A DNA stretch of 64,000 nucleotides, taken from assembly GCF_000970045.1 (NCBI RefSeq), contig NZ_CP009505.1, positions 2,604,001 through 2,668,000 of the forward strand, given 5' to 3'. Positions 18,136 to 28,800 of the stretch are shown piece by piece (the stretch's first letter is position 1; each line of letters opens with the position of its first letter). The position numbers and the translations under genes are program-made. This DNA comes from Methanosarcina sp. MTP4 (lineage in GTDB: Archaea > Halobacteriota > Methanosarcinia > Methanosarcinales > Methanosarcinaceae). A model generated the notes under the pieces. The model was not told the DNA's origin and did no database searches. It saw only the letters and a list, made by a program, of their open reading frames with translations.

Positions 18136-18314
18136 TAGTCCACTTATTCTTTTCAGTATATAATATTAAAGGTATCCTGAACGATAGCATCTATTCCGGC
18201 AGTACAGTAAATTTATTTAATTGTTAAGAGGAAGAAATTCCTGAAATATATCCGTAATAAGAGCCCCGGACTTCAAAACCGGCAGGAAATACGGTACCGG
18301 ACCGGAGTTTTTCA

Positions 18315-19067
18315 TCAAAGCGCATATTTCCAGCCGTCCTTTTTCAGCCCCTCCCTATGGGTCCTGTAATCCGGCATGAGCTCCTCAACCAGTGCCCAGA
18401 AATTGTTAGAGTGGTTTTTTTCCTTAACATGGCAGAGTTCATGCACCACAACATACTCAAGCTGCTCGGGCGGGGCCATCATAAGCTGGAAATTTATCCT
18501 GAGGACATTGTCAGCAGAGCAACTCCCCCAGCGTCTTTTCTGGTATTTGACTCTATAGGAAGGAGGAGATATGCCCATTTTATCAGAATATACCTCTACC
18601 AGCTCCCCGACTTTCTCATAGGCACGCCCGAGGTACCACTGCCAGACCGCCTCTTTCACAGGAGCCGGGCCCAGGGGTTCCGGCACCTTCTCCGGGATCA
18701 CGACTTCAAGCACCGGACCTTCCAGGCCTGCCGATAGTACCCTGCCGCCGAAGGTCAGTTTCAGGGGGTACTCCTTCCCCCGATACAGGAATTTTTCACC
18801 CTCAAAATACCGCTTTTCAGGGTTAAGGTTCCGTTTTCCTTCAAACCCGTCAAGTTTTTTCAGGACCCAGTCTGCTTTCTTCCTGACCATCGTCCTGATA
18901 GTTTCAGGGTCCAACCCGGGGGGAGCCCGAAACTCAACTTTCAGGTCAGGGCGAACAACGATTGCCGCGCTTTTCCGCCTCTTGCTGTAGATAATTTCAT
19001 AGGCAATTGTCCTGCCACAGGCTTTGATACTATCGTTGGCTTTGATACTATCGTTTTTCCTCATCAT
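18315..19067 (-). CDS. YgjP/SprT-like zinc metallopeptidase (DUF45)
   Basis: The 250-residue protein carries the zinc site VVHELCHVKEKNHSNNFW (HExxH with a third histidine downstream) near residue 210, in the C-terminal context typical of YgjP-type M48-related proteins (WGSCSADNVLRINFQL before it). It also has the KRRKSAAIVVRPDLKVEFRAP beta-rich N-terminus of that family. Members are predicted cytoplasmic metal-dependent peptidases, often next to type I restriction genes; here hsdRMS is 8 kb away. Two ATGs are adjacent at 19067 and 19064, with gaggtga just before. The N-terminus contains an exact 18-bp tandem duplication (NDSIKANDSIKA). The physiological substrate is unknown. Confidence 0.88.
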   Translation of the reverse strand: MMRKNDSIKANDSIKACGRTIAYEIIYSKRRKSAAIVVRPDLKVEFRAPPGLDPETIRTMVRKKADWVLKKLDGFEGKRNLNPEKRYFEGEKFLYRGKEYPLKLTFGGRVLSAGLEGPVLEVVIPEKVPEPLGPAPVKEAVWQWYLGRAYEKVGELVEVYSDKMGISPPSYRVKYQKRRWGSCSADNVLRINFQLMMAPPEQLEYVVVHELCHVKEKNHSNNFWALVEELMPDYRTHREGLKKDGWKYAL

Positions 19068-19393
19068 TCACCTCAATTCAAAATTTAGCTTCCATTCCTC
19101 TACTGTCGTCCTCTTGCCGATAGGATATCATTAACGAGACATTTGAAGAAAAGTTTTTCCAAAATGATAGAAAGGGAAACCCGGAATAGAGAAAATCTTG
19201 AGGTACTATATTCATAGATACAAATGTCATATTTTATAAAATCGATAGTATATGGATGGTTTTTCAGAGTAGAAATTTTTAAGAGATTAGATGGAACAAG
19301 GTAATATTTCAGAGAACTATTATATATTTTCGAGTATAATATAAAGCACATTTCCAAGCAAAAAACCCATTCAGGGAGAGAGGAGACTTTTAG
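19068..19393. other. Divergent spacer with hyuA-like gene 1 promoter
   Basis: No gene is seen. A TATA box, gagtataatataaag, at about 19334-19348 lies 45-60 nt before the ATG at 19394. The leader carries gggagagaggaga, a good ribosome site. Confidence 0.5.
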
Positions 19394-21316
19394 ATGAAAT
19401 ACAGCATGGGCATTGACGCGGGAGGCACATACACCGATTCGATCATCATCCGGGACTCGGACGGAAAAGTACTTGACTCGAACAAGGCGCTTACCACCTA
19501 CCCGGACCTCCTGGCCGGGATCAGGAATTCCATCGACGGGCTGGACCAGAAATACCTGAAGGACATAAAACTTGTGTCCGTTTCCACGACCCTGGCAACG
19601 AACACTATCCTCGAAAAAACCGGGTACCCTGTGGGCCTGATTTTTGTAGGGGACTATGAACTCCCGGAAAAATTACCTGTTGACTACTATACCGTGGTAG
19701 CAGGCGGACACGATCACCATGGGGCGGAACTGGTACCCCTGGACATGGAAGCTGTGGGAACCTTTGTCCGGAAACTCGGGGATAAGGTCTCGGCTTTTGC
19801 CGTCTCCTCTTATTTCAGCGTCCGGAACCCTGCTCATGAGCTGGCTATAAAGGAAAGTATCCAGGAACTTACCGGGCTTCCGGTGGTCTGCGGGCACGAA
19901 CTATCCCTTGACCTCGGAGCCTACGAAAGAGGAGTCACTGCTTACCTGAACGCCCAGTTGATCCCGATTGCAGACCAGTTCATCCGCTCGATCAAGGAAG
20001 AAATGGAGCACAGGGGAATGGATGCCCGGCTGCTCATGCTCAAATGCGACGGGTCGGTAGTGGGCATCAACGAAGCCCTGGAAAAACCCATCGAATCCAT
20101 CTTTTCCGGCCCTGCCGCAAGCCTTGTAGGGGCATCCCATCTCTCGGGCCTGAAGACCTGTGCCGTTATCGATGTTGGAGGAACCAGCACGGACGTCTCC
20201 ATGGTAGAAGACGGGCTTCCCGAACTCTGTCCGGAAGGGGCAGTCGTTGGAGGCTGGCAGACCAAGGTCAAGGCCATCCGGATGGAGACATCGGCCATGG
20301 GCGGGGACAGCCATGTCTGGGTAAAGGGCATGAAAATCAACATAGGTCCCAGGCGGGTAATACCCCTCTGTGTGGCAGCTGTCAAGTACCCCGGTTTTCT
20401 GGAAACCCTGAAAATGGGCAAGACGCCTGCTGCCCTCCGGCTTGAAGAAAACGTCCAGCCCACCAAGTTCTTCATAAAAACCGGAGTGATGCCCACAGAA
20501 CTTGGAAAGTACGAAAAGGAGATTTTCGAACGGGTAGAGGACACCCCTACCTCTCTTAGCGACATATTCTGGAAGCTGGAAAAAAAACCGTCTCCCCACC
20601 TGCTTGATTCCCTGATTAGAAAACGCCTTGTCCAGGCAATCGGCTTCACCCCAACCGACGCCCTGCATGTGCTCGGGGAATATACCGCCTGGGATGCGGA
20701 AGCTTCAAGAGTGGGGGCAAAGCTCCTGGAACGCTATACCCAGACAGATTCCCTGGAACTCTGCAAGCAGATAAAACAGGAAGTCGCAAGGAACATGGCA
20801 CTGAACCTCATGTCATATATCCTGAAAGATGTGCCCCCCCGGGAAATTGAAAAGATCATCCTCTCGGATAAATTTGCGCAGTTTAGGATGAAACTGCCTG
20901 TTGTCCTTATCGGCGGCCCGGTTGTCGCTTTCACGGAGGAGATAAAACAGATCCTCGACGCCGACATTGTGGTCCCGAAATACGCGGAAGTCGGAAACGC
21001 CGTGGGAGCTCTTGTAGGAAAAGGCATAAAAAGAGTTGAAATCCTTATCAAAAACACCCATTCCAAAAACCGGAAAAGGCTTGTCCTTGTCTTTTCCCCG
21101 GCAGGTAGGGAAACCTTCGGAAGCTTCCCCGAAGCCCTGGAGCGTGCAGACACCCTCGGGAAAAAACTCGTCATGGATTACATGACCGAAGCGGGCCTGG
21201 ACAAAGGCCATGTCCAGATAAGCGTGGACAGAAAAGACATTTCCCTCAGCGAAGCAGGAACAGTACCCGTTGAAACAAAGCTTGTCTTCGTAGGAGTAGG
21301 CATGCCTAAAACCTGA
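19394..21316 (+). CDS. Hydantoinase/oxoprolinase-family ASKHA ATPase, paralogue 1
   Basis: The 640-residue protein starts MKYSMGIDAGGTYTDSI, the phosphate-1 loop of the ASKHA fold, with the Hydant_A_N domain to about residue 180 (GLPVVCGHELSLDLGAYERG) and the hydantoinase A core after it (IESIFSGPAASLVGASHL, AVIDVGGTSTDVSMV). The C-terminal segment includes a second glycine-rich patch, VVLIGGPVVAFTEEI. Family members couple ATP hydrolysis to ring opening (5-oxoproline, hydantoins) or to carboxylation (acetone and acetophenone carboxylases), normally with a HyuB partner. No HyuB is present here, and the true substrate in methanogens is unknown. It is closely related to the next gene, so the pair arose by duplication. 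The ATG is behind gagagaggaga. Confidence 0.88.
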   Translation: MKYSMGIDAGGTYTDSIIIRDSDGKVLDSNKALTTYPDLLAGIRNSIDGLDQKYLKDIKLVSVSTTLATNTILEKTGYPVGLIFVGDYELPEKLPVDYYTVVAGGHDHHGAELVPLDMEAVGTFVRKLGDKVSAFAVSSYFSVRNPAHELAIKESIQELTGLPVVCGHELSLDLGAYERGVTAYLNAQLIPIADQFIRSIKEEMEHRGMDARLLMLKCDGSVVGINEALEKPIESIFSGPAASLVGASHLSGLKTCAVIDVGGTSTDVSMVEDGLPELCPEGAVVGGWQTKVKAIRMETSAMGGDSHVWVKGMKINIGPRRVIPLCVAAVKYPGFLETLKMGKTPAALRLEENVQPTKFFIKTGVMPTELGKYEKEIFERVEDTPTSLSDIFWKLEKKPSPHLLDSLIRKRLVQAIGFTPTDALHVLGEYTAWDAEASRVGAKLLERYTQTDSLELCKQIKQEVARNMALNLMSYILKDVPPREIEKIILSDKFAQFRMKLPVVLIGGPVVAFTEEIKQILDADIVVPKYAEVGNAVGALVGKGIKRVEILIKNTHSKNRKRLVLVFSPAGRETFGSFPEALERADTLGKKLVMDYMTEAGLDKGHVQISVDRKDISLSEAGTVPVETKLVFVGVGMPKT

Positions 21317-21403
21317 AAGCCGGGCCTGACCCCCGGCAAATTTATATTTACCCTCAATTATGCAGATATTACAAATATAGATAAAAACCGTAAAACGGGT
21401 AAA

Positions 21404-21419
21404 AACCGAAATTTCGGTT
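21404..21419. promoter_or_regulatory. 16-bp perfect palindrome aaccgaaatttcggtt
   Basis: The palindrome lies between the two hydantoinase-like genes in a stretch rich in aaaacc(g) phrases. It could be an operator for the second gene or a hairpin at the end of the first. Confidence 0.35.
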
Positions 21420-21678
21420 AAAACCAAGATTTCTATAAAAGCAGGTTTCTGATTCTGGAGCAAAAAAATTAATGGCCAATCTTATGGGACATTTAAACCC
21501 GCTCCAACGGTAAGAATGGCTGTAACTCATAAAAATGGCGCACTAGAACAGTTTACAATGATGCATTCAATGGCAATACATTTGAAATGATGAATTTACT
21601 ATGATACATTCGAGAAAGAATACGCCGTGGATCAGAGATTACTGCAAAAAAGGATTCACAGAAAGGAGTTATTAAAAA

Positions 21679-23649
21679 ATGGCATACAGTTTAGGCATTG
21701 ACGCCGGCGGAACCTATACGGACTCAATTTTAATCCGGGACTCGGACGGCGCTGTCGTTGGCTCGAACAAGGCACTTACAAGTTACCCTGATCCTCTGGA
21801 AGGGATTACGAACTCAATCGACGGGTTGGACCCGGAAAAACTAAAGGAGATTACCCTGGTCTCGGTTTCCACCACCCTTGCAACCAACGCTATCCTGGAA
21901 AAGACCGGATTTCCGGTCGGGCTGGTCCTGGTAGGGGACTATGAAATCCCCCGGGACTCCGGGATTGAGAATTATATTATGGTTAAGGGGGGGCACGACA
22001 GCCACGGGAACGAGATCGAGCCCCTTGACCTTGAGAGAGTCAGGGGTTTCATACTCAGGCTTAAGGACAGGGTTGCGGCTTTTGCGGTATCTTCCTATTT
22101 CAGCGTCCGAAACCCGGACCATGAACTGCAGGTAAAAGCCCTGGTCAAAGAGCTGACAGGGCTTCCCGTGGTCTGCGGGCACGAACTTGCCCAGTCCCTG
22201 GGAGCCTACGAAAGGGGAGTTACGGCTTACCTAAACGCCCAGCTTCTGCCGGTAGCCGAAAGCTTCCTGGAAACCGTAGTGGGTGAAATCGAAAGGAGAG
22301 GAATCAATTCAAGGGTTGCCATGCTTCGTTGTGACGGTTCGGTCGTTCGCATGCAGGAAGCCATGAAAAAACCCATCGAATCGGTCTTTTCAGGCCCTGC
22401 GGCAAGCCTTCTCGGGGCGTCCTACCTATCAAAACAAGAGACATGTGCCGCAATCGACGTCGGAGGGACAAGCACTGACGTTTCCCTGATTTACAAGGGG
22501 CTTCCCTACCTGAGCGAAACGGGAGCCGTTGTAGGGGGCTGGCAGACCAAGGTCAGAGCCCTCCGGATGGAGACCTCGGCAATGGGCGGAGACAGTCACG
22601 TCTGGGTCCAGGGCAGCAATACCAGTATAGGTCCCCGCAGGGTCATTCCCCTCTGCAGGGCTGCAGTACTTTACCCGGACTTCATGCACACCCTGAAAAA
22701 GCGCTGGATCCCCGACCGCCTGAAACTGAACGAGCACATCCAGGCAACAAAATTCTTTGTCCGGACAGGGCGAAAACCCATAGAACTGAGTGGAGAAGAA
22801 AAGGAACTCCTGACCCTGATAGGAGACGAACCCAAATCCCTGAACGATGTCTATTGGGATCGGAAAATCCTTCCGTCCAGACGGGTGATGGACTCCCTGA
22901 TCCAAAAGCGGCTGGTCCAGGCAATTGGCTTCACCCCCACAGACGCCCTCCACGTACTCGGGGACTACGACGAGTGGGACTCCGAAGCCTCGGTCATAGG
23001 GGCAACCCTGCTTGCAAACTTTGTGGGGGTGGACAAGTACGAGTTTTGCACTAATGTAAAACGCCTCTTTGCCCGGAACATGGCAAAAGACCTCCTTGCT
23101 TTCCTGATGGAAGGAGTGGATAAGGCCGAAATTGAAAAAGTGCTTGAAGGAAACTTCTTTTCCCGCTTTAAGGTGGACGTCCCCGTCGTGCTCCTGGGAG
23201 GGCCTGTCAGGGCTTACCTGGAAGAACTCAAGGAACTAATTGATGCCGAAATCCTGCTCCCCGAATACTCGGACGTCGGAAACGCTGTGGGAGCCCTTGT
23301 CGGAAAAGGCATCAAACGGGCCGAGATATCCATCCGGACCATGTACAGCGAGTCAAAGTACGACCTCAGGACAAAAGGGATCTTCGTATATACCCCGGTG
23401 GGAAGAAGGCATTTCCTTACAAGAAAAGAAGCCCTGGAATATGCCGAGGGCTTTGGGAGAAAGCTGATCCTTGACTACATGGCCGAGTCCGGGTTGAGCC
23501 CCGAGCAGATCGAAATCAACATCGAAAGAAAGGACATCTCAGTCTATTCTGGCGGAGTCCCCCTTGAGACCAAACTCATTTTCGAGGGGATTTCGAAGTC
23601 CGATGTGTATGAAAAAGCCGTAGGGGAAAAAGAAACTGTGACTACCTGA
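21679..23649 (+). CDS. Hydantoinase/oxoprolinase-family ASKHA ATPase, paralogue 2
   Basis: The 656-residue protein is collinear with the preceding paralogue over its whole length (MAYSLGIDAGGTYTDSI; IESVFSGPAASLLGASYL; AAIDVGGTSTDVSLI; VVLLGGPVRAYLEEL) and keeps the same nucleotide-binding motifs. Both copies appear intact, so they may form a heteromeric enzyme or have diverged in substrate. A 362-nt spacer with its own palindrome separates them, which suggests independent promoters rather than a simple operon. The ATG at 21679 follows aaaggagttatt with good spacing. The arginine decarboxylase gene begins 137 nt downstream on the same strand, a possible functional link to arginine or agmatine metabolism, though this is only positional. 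Confidence 0.88.
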   Translation: MAYSLGIDAGGTYTDSILIRDSDGAVVGSNKALTSYPDPLEGITNSIDGLDPEKLKEITLVSVSTTLATNAILEKTGFPVGLVLVGDYEIPRDSGIENYIMVKGGHDSHGNEIEPLDLERVRGFILRLKDRVAAFAVSSYFSVRNPDHELQVKALVKELTGLPVVCGHELAQSLGAYERGVTAYLNAQLLPVAESFLETVVGEIERRGINSRVAMLRCDGSVVRMQEAMKKPIESVFSGPAASLLGASYLSKQETCAAIDVGGTSTDVSLIYKGLPYLSETGAVVGGWQTKVRALRMETSAMGGDSHVWVQGSNTSIGPRRVIPLCRAAVLYPDFMHTLKKRWIPDRLKLNEHIQATKFFVRTGRKPIELSGEEKELLTLIGDEPKSLNDVYWDRKILPSRRVMDSLIQKRLVQAIGFTPTDALHVLGDYDEWDSEASVIGATLLANFVGVDKYEFCTNVKRLFARNMAKDLLAFLMEGVDKAEIEKVLEGNFFSRFKVDVPVVLLGGPVRAYLEELKELIDAEILLPEYSDVGNAVGALVGKGIKRAEISIRTMYSESKYDLRTKGIFVYTPVGRRHFLTRKEALEYAEGFGRKLILDYMAESGLSPEQIEINIERKDISVYSGGVPLETKLIFEGISKSDVYEKAVGEKETVTT

Positions 23650-23786
23650 ATACTCGTTTTCTCCGATATTTTTAAATCCCGATCATTCATTACTTAGATA
23701 CTAAAAATAGTATCCACTGACCAAAGTTTATTGGCCGTCCAGACACGGCTAATCAGCGAATATAGAAAAACATATGAGGAATTCAC

Positions 23787-24341
23787 ATGATCCCTAAGAA
23801 AGCTTTTCTGACCAAGGGCACCGGAGTTCACAAGGACAAATTAGCCTCCTTCGAACTTGCCCTTAGGGATGCAAAGATTGAGAAATACAACCTTGTAAGC
23901 GTTTCAAGCATATTACCTCCTAATTGCAAAGTTGTTTCCAAAGAGGAAGGTCTAAAAGAGTTAAGGCCGGGGGCTATTGTCCACTGCGTGCTTGCCAGAA
24001 ATGAGACGAATGAACCGGAACGCCTAACAACCGCAGCCATAGGCACCGCGGTCCCGGTTAATGAAAACAACTACGGTTATATTTCGGAACACCACTCCTT
24101 CGGAGAAGATGAGGAAACCGCAGGAGAATACGCAGAAGACCTGGCCGCAACCATGCTGGCTACGACTCTTGGAATCGAGTTTGATGTGGATTCGGCCTGG
24201 CATGAAAGGGAACAGGTGTACAAGGCAAGCGGTCATATATTCGATACGATGCACATGTGCCAGACTGCAAGAGGCGCCAAAGGCGGGAAATGGACCACCG
24301 TTGTGGCTGCAATGGTCTTCGTAACAGAATTTACATACTAA
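23787..24341 (+). CDS. pdaD: Pyruvoyl-dependent arginine decarboxylase
   Basis: The 184-residue proenzyme has the self-cleavage site YNLVSVSSILPPNCK. Cleavage between Ser40 and Ser41 would release a small beta chain and leave a pyruvoyl group on the alpha chain, as known for the Methanocaldococcus jannaschii enzyme. Downstream catalytic features, LRPGAIVHCVLARNETNE and the ISEHHSFGE region, are in place. It converts arginine to agmatine, the first step of archaeal polyamine synthesis. Length matches the family. ATG 23787 follows atgaggaattcac (gagga, 6 nt spacing). Methanosarcina genomes are known to carry more than one copy of this gene; only one is in the window. Confidence 0.95.
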   Translation: MIPKKAFLTKGTGVHKDKLASFELALRDAKIEKYNLVSVSSILPPNCKVVSKEEGLKELRPGAIVHCVLARNETNEPERLTTAAIGTAVPVNENNYGYISEHHSFGEDEETAGEYAEDLAATMLATTLGIEFDVDSAWHEREQVYKASGHIFDTMHMCQTARGAKGGKWTTVVAAMVFVTEFTY

Positions 24342-24410
24342 AACGGTAAAAAAGCTCGAAAATAACTTAAAATAACTTAAAAAAACCATAAAGGGGAAGT
24401 GAGAGAAAAC

Positions 24411-25400
24411 TCAAAGCTTCCCCGGTCTCGGGGGCATGAAGGTCTGGAAAAGACCCGGCCTGCGCCTTCGTGACAGCCTGAATAATCTATTTTTTCCGGG
24501 CAGAGGGATACTGCCTTTCAAGCTTACAAGCAGTCCTCCGCAAAGGATGAAGCAGCAGCCAAATAGGGTGTTTGCCTGAAGCGGGTCCCCGAGGAGGGTG
24601 CAGCCAAAGAAAATACTGCTTACCGGTTCCATGAGGCACAGCACGGCTGCGGTTTGCGCCCTGATGTGGACGATTCCGTTCATGTAGAGGAGTGTTCCGA
24701 CTGCCGTAGTAATGATGCCCAGGGGCACGAGCCTCCCGAGGTTTTCAAAAAGCACTTCCCCGGGCACCGAAACCCCGAAGGGGAGGAGCAGGAGCAGTCC
24801 TACCAGGGTGGACCACAACAGCTGTGAAGTGCCCGAATAATCCGATTTCAGGTGGTTGACGGTAAGGATTGAGCAGCCGAAGGAAAAGCCTGAAAGCAGC
24901 CCGAAAAGCAAGCCCAGGAAATAAGTGCCTTCTTCCCCGGACGCCACGGTCCCAATGCCCATATGCCCGGGGTTTACCGTAAGCAGGATTCCGGCCAGGG
25001 AAAGAGTCAGGGCAATCATGCTTCGAGCCGTGATTTTTTCCTTGAGGAGAAACGGGGAGAGAAGGGTCACGTAGACCGGAGCGGTGTAAAGAAGGAGCAC
25101 TGCTACTGGAATACTGCTGTACTTCATTGCGGAAAAGTAAGAAAACATGGTTACAGTGTTCAGAACCCCGAGCAAGAAGAGATAAGATTTTTTATTTCCG
25201 AGATGGAACCCTTCAAACCTTCCTGCAGCTATAAGATATGTTAAAATTGTCGCAAATCCGAAAAAAAGGCGGTAAAAGAGAATAGGGGCTGTTCCCATCC
25301 CATTTATACCTTTTACAAATATTCCAACCAGTCCGAAGAGAACACAGGACAATATAAGTGTTGAGGAAGGGTTATTAGTTTTTAAAACTGTTATGGGCAT
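24411..25400 (-). CDS. EamA/DMT-family transporter, paralogue 1
   Basis: The protein has ten predicted membrane helices in two EamA repeats (for example LSCVLFGLVGIFVKGI at the start, and ALTLSLAGILLTVNPG mid-protein). Each half ends near the conserved LLYTAPVYVTLLSPFLLKE and AAVLCLMEPVSSIFFGC segments. Such proteins export or import small metabolites, amino acids or sugars; the substrate cannot be told. The frame is open to 25451, but I start at ATG 25400 (MPITVLKTNN): a TATA box (aattatatatg, centre about 25430) lies 30 nt upstream, which implies a leaderless or nearly leaderless mRNA. A close paralogue is encoded at 31975-32955 in the same orientation, on the other side of the giant helicase gene. 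Confidence 0.88.
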   Translation of the reverse strand: MPITVLKTNNPSSTLILSCVLFGLVGIFVKGINGMGTAPILFYRLFFGFATILTYLIAAGRFEGFHLGNKKSYLFLLGVLNTVTMFSYFSAMKYSSIPVAVLLLYTAPVYVTLLSPFLLKEKITARSMIALTLSLAGILLTVNPGHMGIGTVASGEEGTYFLGLLFGLLSGFSFGCSILTVNHLKSDYSGTSQLLWSTLVGLLLLLPFGVSVPGEVLFENLGRLVPLGIITTAVGTLLYMNGIVHIRAQTAAVLCLMEPVSSIFFGCTLLGDPLQANTLFGCCFILCGGLLVSLKGSIPLPGKNRLFRLSRRRRPGLFQTFMPPRPGKL

Positions 25401-25555
25401 GATGCTGCATGAATAAGAGTCCCAGCATATATAATTTTTTAATATAATCAATAATGAAAGATTAAAACCTAATTAAAGATACAATCTCTGCTAATTGATT
25501 ATTAAAAACGATAATAATTGTTTATTAGATAATTAATGGCAATAATAATGGATAT

Positions 25556-25720
25556 TTCTAGATAAAAAGCAGTTAAAAGAGATATTATTTAGATAAAATG
25601 GGTTAAAATCGGTATTATTAAGAAAAAATGGGTTAAAATGGAGATTTTTAAGAAAAAATAAGTGAAAATAGATATTATTGGAAAAAATAAAGTAAAAGTC
25701 GGGTTAGAATTTAAAAAATG
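25556..25720. repeat. Degenerate ~30-bp tandem repeat (gataaaatgggttaaaat)
   Basis: Five imperfect units of the form gaaaaaatgggttaaaatcggtattattaa follow one another in the AT-rich spacer between paralogue 1 and the helicase stop. The nearby stretch 25795-25832 is built from ttcattcattcat phrases. No coding potential. Confidence 0.7.
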
Positions 25721-25841
25721 GAATAAATGAAAAACTGAAAATATCTTTCCAGCCCTAATCCGATTATTTCATTAGGGGAAGCGTCCTCTCAAAATTCATT
25801 CATTTATTCATCATTCGTTCATTCATTCAGGAATGCCGCCG

Positions 25842-28800
25842 TCATTCCGCAAAATAAATCATTTCATTGGGCATCCGGGTAAGCTCATTGCTTTCAATCC
25901 CGGACCTTATCAGACTCTCGATCCGGTCCCGTGCATTCTTACGTGTGATTTTAATCCCCAGTACCCTTGAAGCCTGGATCACAAGGTCGTCCAGGGGAGT
26001 AGAGTACTGGTTGTCAAGAACAAAGCGGACAGCCTCCCGGATTTCCTCGTCACAGATCCATTCGATCTTCGGAGGAGTGTCCCCGTCCCGCCTGCGGAGG
26101 AGGTATGCAGGTTCGGATACGGGCCAGAGGAAGTCTCCTTTTACCCTGAGCCTTTCCGCCATTTCAGCCGAGGTGACGGCATCCAGGATACTCTGCTTGA
26201 TCTTCCCAAGCATCCGGGGGATTTTGCACTGTATTTTTATCCGCTGGAGCAGCTCTTCCACATGGACAGGCCCTTCACAATCAACAATCTTTACCACGAC
26301 AGCTTCGAGCTCTTCAGCCGAAATGTCCAGAATGCCGCAGGACTCCGAAAGCCCGAAAGCCGTGCAAACCGTGTAAACAGGCACCCTCGTTTCCAGGGAA
26401 TCTTCATTATCCACAGGCAGTTTGCTGCCGTTCCCTTTATCCGGAGAAACTTTATCCGATTCCCCTGTATCCGAAACTTCGTATTCATAAGAAAGGAATT
26501 CAGACCCGTTTTCAGGTTCGGTTTCGGGGCCAAAATCAGTTTCAAGTTCAAACCCGGGTTCAGGTTCAAGTTCGGGTTCAGGGCGAGCCCTGTATTCCGG
26601 GCCTGGAAAACCGGGTGCTTCAATTTCAGCTTTGATTTCAGTTTCAAACTCAACCCTTTCCCCGGTTTCAAACCTTTTTTCAGGCTCAAATTCGGACTCC
26701 AACCCGGAAAGTTCCGGCTCAGCTCCTGGCTCAGGACCGGAAACAGGCTCAGTATCGGAATATGGTTCAGAACCGGAAACAGGCTCAGAATCAACATCCG
26801 GCTCAAGTCCCATATCCTCGGGGGACCCGAAATTGTAGACAAAAGGCTTCCGTATCTTCTTTCCCCGGGCTCCGGACCAGTCGATAGGATCGATTTCCGG
26901 AGATGCCTCGAAAAAGTTCAACTTTTCAAAGTCCGGTTCAGGCACGAACTTTGCCCCCTTCCCAGAGACATCATCCGGGTCACACTCGTTTTCCGCTTCA
27001 AACTTCAGGAGTTTGCTCTTCCCGGACTTCCGGGGAGAACGGGTTTTCGAGGTTTCTGATGTCAGGGGCGCTATTGCCTCTGCTTTAGAAGTCAGTTCGG
27101 GGAGAAAGTCCCCTCCCACAGCTTCGTCATTTTCGAGTTCAAGCCCGGACACGTCAGAATCTTCTTCTGCCCTTTCCCCTGCAAAATACAGGGGTTCCTC
27201 TCCGACCCTGGTGATAGTTCTCTGCCCCTTATTATTTCGGGTTTCGGAGGTATCTTCATTTGATCTAAGTTCAGGAGATTCTTCTGATTCAGGCTTTATT
27301 TCGTTTTCCATTTCGGCGCCTGAAGAGGTCCCGGCTTCAAGCTGTGCTGTGGAAGTTGACTCTGTCCCGAGATCTGGCTCTGCCACAGACTCTTCCTCTG
27401 CCCCGGGATCTATGAATTCCACAGGTTCAAAAACGTCCCCTACTTCCATCTTTGCCGCCTCGAACTCCTTTTGGACCACCTCAAGCAGGGCAGCTTTGCT
27501 TTCCTTCGGGCGGAGGTACCAGTCCGTAGACCAGACCCGGTAAAGGTTCCAGCCAAGCCCTTCTAGGACCTGCTGACGCAGGCGGTCACGGTCCCTGGCT
27601 ACCGGAGAGGAGTGGTAACTTGCCCCGTCGCATTCGATTCCCAGCAGGTACCTGCCCGGATAGCGGGGGTCGGGGACGGCAAGGTCAAGCCTGTACCCGG
27701 CACAACCAATCTGCCTGTGGATTTCAAAGCCGTTTTCCCGAAGGAAATCCGAGACTGTTTCCTCAAAGGGGGAATCAAATTCTTCCTCGCTTCCGGCAGG
27801 GGTGGGAAGCCTTCCGTTTTCCGCAAATTCAAGGAAGACTTTCAGGGCCCGGAGCCCGAAAGAGGAATTTTCGTCCAGGTGAAGGTCCCTTGAGGTGAAA
27901 TTCGCAAAGACAACACACTTTTCCCTGGCCCGGGTGATAAGAACGTTCAGGCGGCGCTCCCCTCCTTCCCGGTTCAGGGGCCCGAAGTTAAGGGAAAGCT
28001 TGCGGTTCCCGTCAAAGCCGAAACCGACACTCAGCAGGATCACGTCTCTTTCATCCCCCTGGATGGTTTCCAGGTTTTTCACGAAGAAATGTTCCCCTTC
28101 CCGGGTTCCGGAATTCAGGTCGATTCCGGGGTTGGCTTTAATGAGGACTTCGATCTCTTCCTGAATGGCTTCCTGCTGCTTCACGTTGAAGGTCCCGACT
28201 CCCAGGCTCTTATCCGGGTACTTGACCACATGCTCGAAAACAGCCCTGGCAACAGCCTTTGCCTCCACCCTGTTCGCCCCGCTCTTGCCCCTGTCGTAGA
28301 CGGCGTCTGGCAGGTGCATGAATTTCAGGCCCAGACGCTCATCTTTCTGCATGGGGGAGGGATAAACATAGAGCCGGTTGTCGTAGAACTCCTGGTTTGA
28401 GACCGCGATAAGGGACTCGTGCCTGCTCCTGTAGTGCCAGCGCAGGGTCTTTATCGGGAACCCACGCTTGCAGACGTTGAGGATACTTTCCATATCCCCG
28501 GCTGTCCCATAGTCATCGGGTTCGGTTTCCGGGGTATCGATCACCGTATCGAAGAAAGCGGTCGGAGGAAGCTGTTTTGAGTCGCCCATGACCACAACCT
28601 GATTTCCGCGAAGCAGAGCCCCGACCGCGTCTTCGGGCCGGACCTGGCTGGCCTCGTCAAAGATGATCACGTCAAAACGGGTGCTCCTGGGGTCCAGGTA
28701 CTGGGAAATCGAAAGGGGGCTCATCATGAAACAGGGCTTGATCTTCTGGACCAGGCCCCCTGCCTTTGTCATGAGGGTTCGGATTGGCATATGCCCCCGT

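Noticed and set aside
26262-27059. 265-codon plus-strand frame within the giant helicase gene
   Set aside because: It lies opposite the acidic repeat linker. Its F/R/K-rich repetitive translation is the antisense of EPxSGxEP repeats.
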